A stretch of DNA of 5,766 nucleotides from Pirellulaceae bacterium (GTDB taxonomy: Bacteria > Planctomycetota > Planctomycetia > Pirellulales > Pirellulaceae), in contig JABDKS010000518.1 of NCBI GenBank assembly GCA_013002105.1, positions 1 to 5,766 of the forward strand, in the 5' to 3' direction. Positions 1 to 5,766 of this stretch are shown one piece after another. The notes beneath the pieces are model-generated. The model had not been told where the DNA came from and did not search any database. It saw only the letters and a program-made list of their open reading frames with translations. The stretch's first letter is position 1. The number at the start of each line of letters is the position of its first letter. A program made the translations under genes and the position numbers.

Positions 1-170
1 TCATTACACCCCACGTTGGTGCACAGTCATCACGACGCGTCGACGATACGACGGATTTGGTCGCCATCAATTTGCGACGTCATCTGGCAGGAAAAGAGAT
101 CTACAATCGCGTCGACAAACAACTCGGTTTTCCGCATCCGTCGGTCGTGTGGCGAGGAGAGTCGCAGTGA
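1..170 (+). CDS. D-isomer-specific 2-hydroxyacid dehydrogenase, C-terminal end (partial, 5' end outside window)
   Basis: The frame starting at base 3 is open from the window edge to TGA at 168-170 and encodes 55 residues beginning ITPHVGAQSS. The TPHVG motif, followed by a helix containing NLRRHLAG and then NRVDK, matches the end of the NAD-dependent D-2-hydroxyacid dehydrogenase fold. In that family the His of the TPH motif (codon 12-14) is the catalytic acid/base, and the final helix closes the catalytic domain. These enzymes reduce 2-keto acids, or oxidise D-2-hydroxy acids, in the cytoplasm. The substrate (phosphoglycerate, glyoxylate, lactate or other) cannot be told from this fragment. 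Its stop overlaps the GTG of the next small ORF. The family call rests on the C-terminal motif alone; the subfamily is unassigned. Confidence 0.75.
   Translation, partial: ITPHVGAQSSRRVDDTTDLVAINLRRHLAGKEIYNRVDKQLGFPHPSVVWRGESQ
154..159 (+). promoter_or_regulatory. Shine-Dalgarno-like GAGGAG deciding the small ORF start
   Basis: GAGGAG lies seven bases upstream of the GTG at 167, inside the last codons of the dehydrogenase. It favours GTG-167 over the alternative in-frame GTG at 149 or ATG at 248, neither of which has a comparable site. Confidence 0.5.
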
Positions 171-370
171 GCAGTAATCGAGGCGCCTATCCCTGCGAAG
201 CGACCGTGAACCGAGGCGAGCACGCAATCGGTCCGGTGCGACTACCGATGAAGGCACCCAATCGCTTTGTAGAAGAATTCAACCTGAAGTATGGCAAATT
301 GGGTTTGGCGATCGAGCCGATCAGCGGCGCGGTGATCCGGCGTGAACCGGTCGACGAAGAGCCCGCCTAG
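167..370 (+). CDS. Small hypothetical protein, translationally coupled to the dehydrogenase
   Basis: I do not recognise this 67-residue protein. The chosen GTG start overlaps the upstream TGA in a GTGA arrangement and has a good GAGGAG ribosome-binding site, which suggests translational coupling within one transcript. The product is soluble, with no signal peptide or membrane segment. A hydrophobic-and-charged middle (NRFVEEFNLKYGKLGLAIEP, about residues 32-51) is followed by an acidic end (EPVDEEPA). A shorter version could begin at ATG 248 (40 residues). Support comes from the coupling geometry and the absence of any competing gene, not from homology. It could be a spurious ORF, although the downstream region up to the convergent operon would then be about 245 bases of non-coding DNA. 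Confidence 0.5.
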   Translation: MSSNRGAYPCEATVNRGEHAIGPVRLPMKAPNRFVEEFNLKYGKLGLAIEPISGAVIRREPVDEEPA

Positions 371-415
371 CGTCGACCAGAAACGATGGCCGTAATTTGG
401 ATGGCGATCAGAGTG
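371..415. other. Short convergent intergenic gap
   Basis: These 45 bases separate the stop of the small plus-strand ORF from the stop of the minus-strand DUF1552 gene. I see no hairpin with a T-tract in either direction, so transcription termination here is not explained by an obvious intrinsic terminator. Confidence 0.5.
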
Positions 416-1771
416 CTACACGAGACCGGTCAGCGGACCATCGGCACAAAAGTCTGGATTGCCAAATGATTTCGCCGGATACCCCATCGCTTCGGCAATA
501 CTCATCAAGAATCGGTTGTGCGGCACCGCTTTAAAATCGATGGCTTGGCCGGTTTTGAATCCAAGTCCGCCGCCCACCAGCACAAACGGAATGTTGTCGC
601 GAGTGTGCGAATTGCCTTTCCCAAGTTCATTGGTCCAGACGATGGTCGTGTTGTCCAGCAAATTACCGCCGCTAACTGGATCAGGAGTTTCGGAAAGTCG
701 TTTCGCCAGCAGAGCGACCTGCTCGGCATACCAAGTATTGATTTGGATCAGTTGCTCGTAGGCCTTTTCGTTACTGTCGGGTTCGTGCGATAACCCATGG
801 TGGCCTTCGTCGATTCCCAGCCATCGCATACGAGGCTGACCGACACTGTTGGTAATTTGGAACGTGGCGACACGTGCCAGGTCGGCAGCAAAACTGCTGA
901 CCAGCAATTCCATTTGCATCCGACTCAGTTGCGGCATGTTGTCATTTTCTTCTTCGACGTTGGGTGCCAATTTTGGGACAGCGTGTCCAACGGATTCTTT
1001 CGAGTCCGTTTCGGCCGTCGACTTTTCAGCGGCCGCTAACTCGGCTTTCAATTCTTTTTCGATTCCGCGGACCATCGACACGTGTTCTTCCAGGAGGCGT
1101 CGATCGTCAGCACTGACCATCTTTTCGACCTTCTTGAAATCGTCGACCAGATCATCCAGCACGCTGGCAAGTAGCTGGCGGTTTTTGGCCTGACCATACA
1201 ACTTGTCAAACATTTGATAGGGGTCGCTGATTGGCGCGACCGGCTGGTTGGCCCCCGAGTAGGACATTCGCGTCCATGTGTCGGCTCGCTCTGGAACCAT
1301 CAAACCAAATTCCAACGAACCAAAACGCGTTTGCGTTAGAGCGTCGGCTTGCAAGTGGTTTTTTAGATATTGGTCGATCGAAATCCCTTGTGACCATCCC
1401 GCCGGCGTATCGGACCCGCCTTGTATATCGCCGGGGAACAATTCGATCCCGGTCAGCAGGCATCCGATGCCACGCATGTGCCCGTCACCGTCACCTTTGA
1501 TTCGGTTGTTGATTCCTTTCAACGTCATCAATTGATTTTTAAACGGAGCCAGCGGTTCCAAGATCCGCTTGATGTCAAAATCCTGACCGGTCTTGTCCGG
1601 CCAAAAATGTTTTGGGATCACGCCGTTGGGACTGAACAAAAAGATCAGTCGTTGTCGGCGCGATGTCGACGCGGCCCAGCCCAGGCTGGGCAGTCCCATC
1701 ACAAAACTGGCCGCGGCGGTGCTGATACCGCAACGCATCAAAAAGTCACGACGATTCAAAAGTGGAGACAT
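416..1771 (-). CDS. DUF1552 family protein with twin-arginine signal
   Basis: The 451-residue protein begins with a twin-arginine signal: NRRDFLM at residues 6-12, then a hydrophobic stretch to about residue 33 (GLPSLGWAA). It is therefore probably exported folded by Tat and processed near residues 33-34. The mature part shows DUF1552 hallmarks: FLFSPNG (44-50), [14 protein letters not shown] (95-108), EGHHGLSHE (322-330) and [24 protein letters not shown] (379-402). The many conserved His, Asp and Glu residues suggest a metal site by analogy with the DUF1501/alkaline-phosphatase-like proteins, but this is inference. A charged low-complexity segment with coiled-coil character spans about 205-280 and includes an Ala/Glu/Lys-rich stretch. 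ATG 1769-1771 is the start because the Tat motif sits just after it; no Shine-Dalgarno site is visible. It lies 11 bases after the large cytochrome-like gene, so the two are almost certainly co-transcribed. The biochemical function of the family is unknown. Confidence 0.92.
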   Translation of the reverse strand: MSPLLNRRDFLMRCGISTAAASFVMGLPSLGWAASTSRRQRLIFLFSPNGVIPKHFWPDKTGQDFDIKRILEPLAPFKNQLMTLKGINNRIKGDGDGHMRGIGCLLTGIELFPGDIQGGSDTPAGWSQGISIDQYLKNHLQADALTQTRFGSLEFGLMVPERADTWTRMSYSGANQPVAPISDPYQMFDKLYGQAKNRQLLASVLDDLVDDFKKVEKMVSADDRRLLEEHVSMVRGIEKELKAELAAAEKSTAETDSKESVGHAVPKLAPNVEEENDNMPQLSRMQMELLVSSFAADLARVATFQITNSVGQPRMRWLGIDEGHHGLSHEPDSNEKAYEQLIQINTWYAEQVALLAKRLSETPDPVSGGNLLDNTTIVWTNELGKGNSHTRDNIPFVLVGGGLGFKTGQAIDFKAVPHNRFLMSIAEAMGYPAKSFGNPDFCADGPLTGLV

Positions 1772-1782
1772 TTTTTGTTTGC

Positions 1783-4146
1783 TTAGGATTGAGAGTCAGC
1801 CGTATCTCGTGCTTGAGATGCGACCGTAACGGCGATGGCAACCAACAGTTCGCGGATGTTAAACCCGCTGTCTTGGAAACTTTTGGTCAACCGATCTAGT
1901 GTACCGGGACCGTACGCGTTGATCGGCTGTTTCGCAAAATGTTCAAAACAACTATCGACAAACGCGCGGTGTGTGTCTTCGCTGGATGCCAGGAAATCCG
2001 CCAATTCACGAGGTCCGGTGAATGTGACCTCCTGACCCAATCGGGTGATGTAGCTACCCGTCGCGTTGATGGTGATTTCTTTTTCGCTTTCGCGAAAGCG
2101 GCCAACGGGATCGAAGTTTTCCAACGCGAAGCCAAGTGGATTGATTTTCGAGTGACAGACTTGGCAACTCACTTCGTCAGTTTGTAATTCGACCCGTTGG
2201 CGGGTGGTTAGCTTGGGATGGAGATCAGGATTCAACGGCGAGAACGCGGCATTGGGCGGACGAAGCACGCGGCCGAGGATTTTGCGATACAGAAACACAC
2301 CTCGGTGGATCGGCGAAGTCTGTTCGTGATACGCCAGATCGGCCATCAGTAGCGGGTGATTCAATGCACCGATTCGCTTCTTGGAATCGGAAACACTGCG
2401 TCGCAATACGTTGTTATCCGAGCGGGTGTCTTGCTCCGCCTTTTCGTCTGCCGGTGGATCAACGCCTTCCGGTGGATCAACATCTGCCGGTGGATCAACG
2501 TTTGCCGGGTCGTCGGCCGGTTTCCACGTGTCGCCATAGAACCGCGCCAAGCGGTCATTCGTGAACGTCCAGTCAGCCTGCAGCAACTGGCGAAAGTCAC
2601 TGGTCTCGCTCCAGACGACGGCATGCAGAAATGCATCGAAGGACTTGCGTAAATCAGCGACAATCGATTCATCGAATCCGGGAAATAACTCGTTATTCTT
2701 GGTGAGGTCATCGGCATGAGCCAGATCAAACCATTCGTACAAAAACGCACGGGTTTTTGCTTGCGTGCGAAAGTCATTGACCATTCGCCACGCCGCTTGG
2801 GTCAACTCCGGATCAGTCGTCAATTTGTTCTTGCGGACCAGATCACGTAGCCAGCGATCCGATGGCAGTGAGTCGTGCAAGACGAAAGCCAGACGATTCG
2901 CTGTGCGATGCGACACCGGTTGTTCGTGATCGAGTGTTGGATAAAGGAACCACGGCGACTTCAGCGCGATAAGGCAAACTCGCTTGATGGCTTCGGCGTC
3001 ATCGGGCGTCTGGTCAACTTGTTGGTCGACGTATCGCGTCCGCTGCTGCGGCGTCAGAGGTGCCCGGAATGCCGTTTCGACTAATTCACTCAGGAAGCCG
3101 CGGAGTTGATCGCGGTTTTCGTTCTTGTCGTTTCGATGACGCCTGGCGTAACTGGGCCACAATTCGTTGATCGCGAATTGCGAAAACTCAATCGCTGCTT
3201 GCGTCGTCGAATCATCCCATTGGCGGCTGACCGCGGTTCCACGTTCGTAACCGTAGCTACGATCATCGGGTGGCAATTTCGTTTGCAACGCAAAAACAGG
3301 CGGACTTTTTTCGGGGATCAGATTGCGATGCGGAATGATTTCCTCGATCGACCCAGGTGCGATCCAGGAGAGCGAAAAGGATGCGGGAGGTTGCTCGGTC
3401 TTGCGCTTTCGCTGATAGAATTTAATCTCAAACGGATAGGCGTGGCCGCCAGTTAGATTCAACGTTTGTCGAAACTCCGTTCGTCCCTCACTCTGGACAT
3501 GATTGTTAAAAAGTTCTCGGTCGTGATGGCCAAAGTCCATCGTGAACGCGCACGAACTGCGGGCAATGATTTCGTATCGACCTGTCGCGTCGACAAACAG
3601 TGACCCATACCAGGCGATCGTAAACTCGTTGGCGTTGATTCCTTCGCCAGGACTCTCGCGACCAAAGTCAAAATTCAGTACAGGATCGATCCGGTCGATC
3701 TTTTGATGCTTTTGTGACTGATTTTTTCCGTCGTAGTAGACTCCTTTGACCCCACGCTTTTCCTCCAGCCAGGGCGGATCGTCGAAGGCCCCATATAAAG
3801 CAGCCAGGCTCTGTCGCAGTTGCTCTGCGGTCAAACGCGCCAGTCGAATCGACGGCGGCCGGTTTCGGACCTGCGCTGCATCGCTGTAGAAGGCGTGATG
3901 GATGTACAGGGCGACGGCTTCGGCATCGGCAGCCACGCACGTTTCGGGGTCTTCTTCGGGCATCGTTTCCGCAATCAGCTTGCTCAATTCACCGATCGAT
4001 GCGTCGCCGACCAATGGGTCCGGATAGAACTCCTCGTTTCCAACACCCATCTCACCATGGCATTTCAAGCATGCTTGACGGTAAATCTGTTCACCGCGTT
4101 CGCGAATCGCTTGATCATCGGCCGATGCGGTGGCGCAGGAGATCAC
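1783..4146 (-). CDS. Exported cytochrome-c-like protein with PA14 and DUF1595/DUF1592/DUF1588/DUF1585 domains
   Basis: Numbered from GTG 4144-4146, the protein has 787 residues. Domains in order: a class-I cytochrome c module with CLKCH (26-30) and a probable axial Met in TMPEEDP (62); a short DUF1587-like remnant [19 protein letters not shown] (101-119); a PA14-like beta domain (about 132-278); DUF1595 (about 315-402); DUF1592 (about 413-540); a Pro/Asp-rich linker with VDPP repeats (550-568); DUF1588 (about 591-690) with a second CxxCH (661-665) and [15 protein letters not shown]; and DUF1585 (about 708-778). This is the family often annotated as planctomycete cytochrome C. PA14 domains commonly bind carbohydrate, so an extracytoplasmic redox or degradative role on glycans is possible but unproven. 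The true N-terminus is probably upstream: the frame stays open and encodes a signal-peptide core ending VISCATASA, but has no ATG, GTG or TTG. It leads the two-gene operon with the DUF1552 protein. Confidence 0.9.
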   Translation of the reverse strand: MISCATASADDQAIRERGEQIYRQACLKCHGEMGVGNEEFYPDPLVGDASIGELSKLIAETMPEEDPETCVAADAEAVALYIHHAFYSDAAQVRNRPPSIRLARLTAEQLRQSLAALYGAFDDPPWLEEKRGVKGVYYDGKNQSQKHQKIDRIDPVLNFDFGRESPGEGINANEFTIAWYGSLFVDATGRYEIIARSSCAFTMDFGHHDRELFNNHVQSEGRTEFRQTLNLTGGHAYPFEIKFYQRKRKTEQPPASFSLSWIAPGSIEEIIPHRNLIPEKSPPVFALQTKLPPDDRSYGYERGTAVSRQWDDSTTQAAIEFSQFAINELWPSYARRHRNDKNENRDQLRGFLSELVETAFRAPLTPQQRTRYVDQQVDQTPDDAEAIKRVCLIALKSPWFLYPTLDHEQPVSHRTANRLAFVLHDSLPSDRWLRDLVRKNKLTTDPELTQAAWRMVNDFRTQAKTRAFLYEWFDLAHADDLTKNNELFPGFDESIVADLRKSFDAFLHAVVWSETSDFRQLLQADWTFTNDRLARFYGDTWKPADDPANVDPPADVDPPEGVDPPADEKAEQDTRSDNNVLRRSVSDSKKRIGALNHPLLMADLAYHEQTSPIHRGVFLYRKILGRVLRPPNAAFSPLNPDLHPKLTTRQRVELQTDEVSCQVCHSKINPLGFALENFDPVGRFRESEKEITINATGSYITRLGQEVTFTGPRELADFLASSEDTHRAFVDSCFEHFAKQPINAYGPGTLDRLTKSFQDSGFNIRELLVAIAVTVASQARDTADSQS
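2451..2504 (-). repeat. Three tandem 18-bp repeats encoding a VDPP-rich linker
   Basis: Three adjacent 18-base units (2451-2468, 2469-2486, 2487-2504) share CCGGTGGATCAAC on the plus strand and differ mainly in the last few bases. On the coding strand they give repeated [12 protein letters not shown] hexapeptides between the DUF1592 and DUF1588 domains. A further degenerate half-unit follows at about 2505-2520. The unit is a multiple of three, so copy-number change would keep the reading frame. Confidence 0.85.
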
Positions 4147-4212
4147 ACAGGCAAAACCGACGAGGGTCAGCCAAATACGAAGCGGATGGAAAAGAATGGG
4201 TGGCGTACTCAG
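4147..4212 (-). other. Probable upstream part of the signal peptide lacking a standard start codon
   Basis: Read on the minus strand in frame with the 1783-4146 gene, this stretch encodes HPLRIWLTLVGFAC, which continues directly into [11 protein letters not shown]. That forms a normal bacterial signal sequence: a basic residue, a hydrophobic core, then either an ASA signal-peptidase-I site or a VISC lipobox. No ATG, GTG or TTG occurs in this frame upstream of GTG 4144-4146. The nearest rare candidates are ATT at 4195-4197 and CTG at 4210-4212. Starting at the GTG would leave a peptide with no charged N-region and half a hydrophobic core. Confidence 0.65.
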
Positions 4213-4317
4213 GGTGGTGCTCGATCGGGGAAATCGATGTTCGGACGCTGGAAACCTTGGCCGGATGTGGAATCCGTCTATGGCTTCACTTTTGCACGGT
4301 GAACCGAATGAGTGGTT

Positions 4318-4374
4318 AACCGGTGAGGGTGGGGGGCTGACCGGGAAGGTGGGGCTGACCGGCGAGGTGGGATC
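4318..4374 (+). repeat. Three tandem G-rich repeats with G-quadruplex pattern
   Basis: Three degenerate units occupy 4318-4338, 4339-4356 and 4357-4374; the last two are 18 bases each and share GACCGG-GAGGTGGG-like sequence. On the plus strand four G-tracts at 4327-4329, 4331-4336, 4343-4345 and 4351-4354 are separated by 1, 6 and 5 bases. This meets the standard pattern of G-tracts of at least three with loops of one to seven. The C-rich complement lies about 130-180 bases upstream of the probable start of the minus-strand operon. Confidence 0.75.
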
Positions 4375-4454
4375 GAATCATTCAACCCCAGCGATCAGGC
4401 GCTCGACCGGGAAATTCTTTGATTCCCTCCCATTCTTTCCTCCCGGGACGTGCG

Positions 4455-4536
4455 GTTCAAGAGCTGAACTTGCGGGGGTGGCCGGCATGGTCCGGCCCGG
4501 GGCCAAAGAAGTCTACCGAATTGGCAAGCGGCCCCG
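4455..4536 (+). other. Run of three consecutive inverted repeats (possible structured RNA or DNA)
   Basis: Three perfect-stem hairpins follow one another: GTTCA/TGAAC (4455-4459 with 4465-4469, 5-base loop); GGCCGG/CCGGCC (4480-4485 with 4492-4497, loop CATGGT); and CGGGGCC/GGCCCCG (4498-4504 with 4530-4536, 25-base loop). The second and third abut directly. No T-tract follows, so a simple intrinsic terminator is unlikely. The direction of any transcript is unknown. Confidence 0.45.
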
Positions 4537-4688
4537 TCCTGGAAGATCGGGAAGACCGAATGTCGTCGCCGCTCATGTGGCTGGCCGACATTCATCCCAT
4601 TCGATCCGGAGTTTGCGGGAACTACGGAATTGACGCAGTCTGGCAGTTCGTAAACACCGCCTGGAGGACGTCCCTACGGGCAAGATTG

Positions 4689-4743
4689 GGTTGGGGGGCT
4701 GGTCTGGGATCGCGAATCACGAAAGGAGCAGCCCCCGACAACC
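4689..4743. other. Long GC-rich hairpin upstream of L25
   Basis: GGGGGCTG at 4694-4701 pairs perfectly with CAGCCCCC at 4729-4736. After a two-base bulge the stem extends by GGTTG (4689-4693) with CAACC (4739-4743), giving 13 base pairs around a 27-base loop. It sits about 170 bases before the L25 start. It could be part of a leader, a terminator-like element without a U-tract, or a chance feature of GC-rich intergenic DNA. Confidence 0.45.
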
Positions 4744-4893
4744 AGAAGACCCCGACAAACACGGGCCTTTGGGCTTGCGTGCCTAGGCGGTTCCGCCATA
4801 CTTAGCCGCTTCGCCACGTCTTTTGCGGTCAAATCAAGTTGGACCCGAGGACGTCGCGGCACATTGCATTGACTAAAAATACCACATCTGACT

Positions 4894-4899
4894 GGAAGG
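4894..4899 (+). promoter_or_regulatory. Shine-Dalgarno-like GGAAGG before L25
   Basis: GGAAGG ends 11 bases before ATG 4911, a slightly long spacing. It supports that ATG over the in-frame TTG at 4839, whose extra 24 residues have no place in the L25 family. Confidence 0.4.
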
Positions 4900-4910
4900 T
4901 TTATCCAGCC

Positions 4911-5546
4911 ATGGCGGACGTTCTACATGTTGAGAAGCGAGAGCAAACCGGCTCTGCCGCCTCTCGACGTCTACGTCAAAGCGGACAAGTTCCCGCAGTT
5001 TTGTACGGACACGGACAAGGAAACGAACATTTGGCGATCCCCCAGACGGACGTCAGTTTGCTACTGCGCCACCACGGCAAAATGGTCGAGCTGCAGGGGG
5101 CGGTCAAAGAGACCGCGCTGGTCAGCGAATTGCACTGGGATCCGTTGGGAATCGACGTGTTGCATATGGACCTGCAGCGAGTGAATTTGAACGAAATGGT
5201 CGAAGTCGCCGTTCCGATTCACATTCATGGTGAACCAGCGGGAACTCGCGAAGGCGGCATGTTCCTGGAGAATCAGCACCAAGTCGACATTCGCTGCTCG
5301 GCCGGTTCGATCCCCGAGCATGTTGTTTTGCACGTCAGCGACTTGCACTTGGGCGACAACAGTACTGCGGCCGATCTGGAGTTACCCGACGGCGTGGAAT
5401 TGATGTCGCCGCCCGATTTGGTGCTCGCCCAAGTGGTGGCTCCCAAGGGTGGACAAGATGATGACGAAGAAGGCGACGATCTGTCCGAACCGGAAGTCAT
5501 TTCCAAGGGTGGTGAATCAGAGAAAGAAGGGGGAGACGACAGCTAA
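4911..5546 (+). CDS. rplY: 50S ribosomal protein L25 (CTC/TL5 type)
   Basis: This 211-residue protein binds 5S rRNA in the large ribosomal subunit. The N-terminal L25 beta-barrel (about 1-92) starts MADVLHVEKREQTGSAASRR and carries the family signature RRLRQSGQVPAVLYG (19-33). The C-terminal TL5/CTC domain (about 95-178) contains EMVEVAVPIHIHGEPAGTREGG and ends SPPDLVLAQVVAP. The length exceeds the roughly 95 residues of E. coli L25 and fits the two-domain CTC type; ctc is an alternative symbol. A strongly acidic Gly/Asp/Glu/Ser tail (181-211) follows, as is common in long L25 proteins. ATG 4911 is chosen because the conserved N-terminus begins there and a GGAAGG precedes it. pth follows after 65 bases on the same strand, the usual bacterial order, so the two are probably co-transcribed. 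Confidence 0.95.
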   Translation: MADVLHVEKREQTGSAASRRLRQSGQVPAVLYGHGQGNEHLAIPQTDVSLLLRHHGKMVELQGAVKETALVSELHWDPLGIDVLHMDLQRVNLNEMVEVAVPIHIHGEPAGTREGGMFLENQHQVDIRCSAGSIPEHVVLHVSDLHLGDNSTAADLELPDGVELMSPPDLVLAQVVAPKGGQDDDEEGDDLSEPEVISKGGESEKEGGDDS

Positions 5547-5611
5547 GAAGCGTCCATCGACCTCGGTTTTTACTGGCGTCGCGATTTTTGCGTTGCTGTT
5601 GCGAGTGAGCC

Positions 5612-5766
5612 ATGAAACTGATCGTGGGCTTGGGAAATCCAGGTCGAAAGTACGAACAGAGCCGACACAACGTCGGATTCATGGCGGCCGCAAAAGTGGC
5701 GGCGCTGATTTCGGCCACTCCGGCTCGTACTCGTTTCGACGGCGAATTTGCCGAAGGCGTCAGTGC
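5612..5766 (+). CDS. pth: Peptidyl-tRNA hydrolase, N-terminal part (runs off window)
   Basis: The first 51 codons are present. The protein hydrolyses the ester bond of peptidyl-tRNAs released prematurely from ribosomes, recycling tRNA in the cytoplasm. The start [23 protein letters not shown] is diagnostic of the bacterial Pth family: N9 and H19 correspond to the conserved substrate-binding Asn and catalytic His (N10 and H20 in E. coli), and GLGNPG is the family signature. ATG 5612 is fixed because an in-frame TGA lies at 5606-5608, just upstream. No strong Shine-Dalgarno site is present, only GAGTGAG a few bases before the start. It follows L25 by 65 bases with no terminator between them, consistent with one translation-related operon. 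The catalytic Asp and C-terminal half lie outside the window. Confidence 0.96.
   Translation, partial: MKLIVGLGNPGRKYEQSRHNVGFMAAAKVAALISATPARTRFDGEFAEGVS

Larger units (their letters stand above)
4213..4910. other. Long intergenic region between divergent operons
   Basis: About 700 bases lie between the start region of the minus-strand operon and L25. Open frames exist here on both strands, but their translations are Arg/Gly/Pro-rich, match no family I know and have no good ribosome-binding sites, so I do not call them genes. The region holds a G-rich tandem repeat (4318-4374), several GC-rich inverted repeats (4407-4536 and 4689-4743) and a pyrimidine-rich stretch (about 4423-4445). It must contain the promoters of both divergent operons, but I find no convincing -35/-10 pair; a TAAAAAT at 4874-4880 is the only AT-rich -10-like element near L25. 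Confidence 0.6.

Noticed and set aside
149..166. Upstream GTG-149 start for the small ORF
   Set aside because: It would overlap the dehydrogenase by 22 bases and lacks the well-spaced GAGGAG that serves GTG-167.
3820..4302. Plus-strand 160-residue frame opposite the cytochrome module
   Set aside because: It is antisense to the heme motif and signal peptide of a well-supported gene, and its translation has no family features.
4446..4470. GGACGTGCGGTTC resembling the 3' half of a group II intron domain V
   Set aside because: No matching 5' half, GNRA tetraloop or reverse transcriptase is nearby on either strand.
4130..4633. Plus-strand 167-residue open frame overlapping the start of the minus-strand operon
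   Set aside because: The product is Arg/Gly-rich and fits no family. It runs through the tandem repeat and antisense to a clear signal peptide, and it lacks a ribosome-binding site.
4419..4805. Plus-strand 128-residue open frame before L25
   Set aside because: Low-complexity, Arg/Pro/Gly/Trp-rich translation through several hairpins, with no recognisable motif. GC-rich DNA opens such frames by chance.
4744..4824. tRNA-like stretch on the minus strand (TGGCGAAGCGGCTAAG resembling a D-arm, ends nearly complementary over 7 bases)
   Set aside because: The T-arm consensus GTTCRANNC is absent and the anticodon arm cannot be drawn, so it is not a credible tRNA.
4674..4862. Minus-strand frame starting at a GTG (MPRRPRVQLDLTAKDVAKRLS)
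   Set aside because: The first 25 residues look faintly helix-turn-helix-like, but the rest is Arg/Ser/Pro/Gly filler running through a strong hairpin. There is no support for a gene.
4839..4910. In-frame TTG start extending L25 by 24 residues
   Set aside because: The extension is not part of the L25 family, and the conserved N-terminus begins at ATG 4911 with GGAAGG upstream.

Overview
The window looks like chromosomal DNA of a planctomycete, most probably a Rhodopirellula-like member of the Pirellulaceae. The main evidence is an adjacent gene pair encoding a DUF1592/DUF1588/DUF1585 cytochrome-like protein with a PA14 domain and a Tat-exported DUF1552 protein. Such pairs are abundant in Planctomycetota and Verrucomicrobiota. 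Weak or absent Shine-Dalgarno sequences and a CTC-type L25 protein agree with this. No mobile element, CRISPR array, rRNA or tRNA gene is recognisable.

Layout: (1) Bases 1-170 (+) hold the C-terminal end of a D-2-hydroxyacid dehydrogenase. Its TGA overlaps the GTG of a small uncharacterised ORF (167-370, +). (2) Bases 416-4146 (-) hold a convergent two-gene operon. The promoter-proximal gene encodes a large exported protein with an N-terminal c-type heme motif, a PA14-like domain and DUF1595/1592/1588/1585 modules. Eleven bases after its stop comes the DUF1552 protein with a twin-arginine signal. (3) Bases 4147-4910 form a long intergenic region. It holds the upstream part of a signal peptide that has no normal start codon, a G-rich tandem repeat with a canonical G-quadruplex pattern, and a cluster of GC-rich hairpins. 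(4) From 4911 (+), rplY/ctc (ribosomal protein L25) is followed by pth (peptidyl-tRNA hydrolase), which runs off the end. This is a common bacterial translation-gene pair.

How the genes fit together: the minus-strand pair is an extracytoplasmic system of unknown substrate. One partner has c-type heme motifs and a putative carbohydrate-binding PA14 domain; the other is exported folded through Tat. A redox or degradative role on complex polysaccharide or other organic matter is a reasonable inference, not something shown here. The L25-pth pair is housekeeping. The most unusual points are the missing start codon upstream of an obvious signal sequence, the G-quadruplex repeat close to that start, and the structured intergenic DNA before L25.
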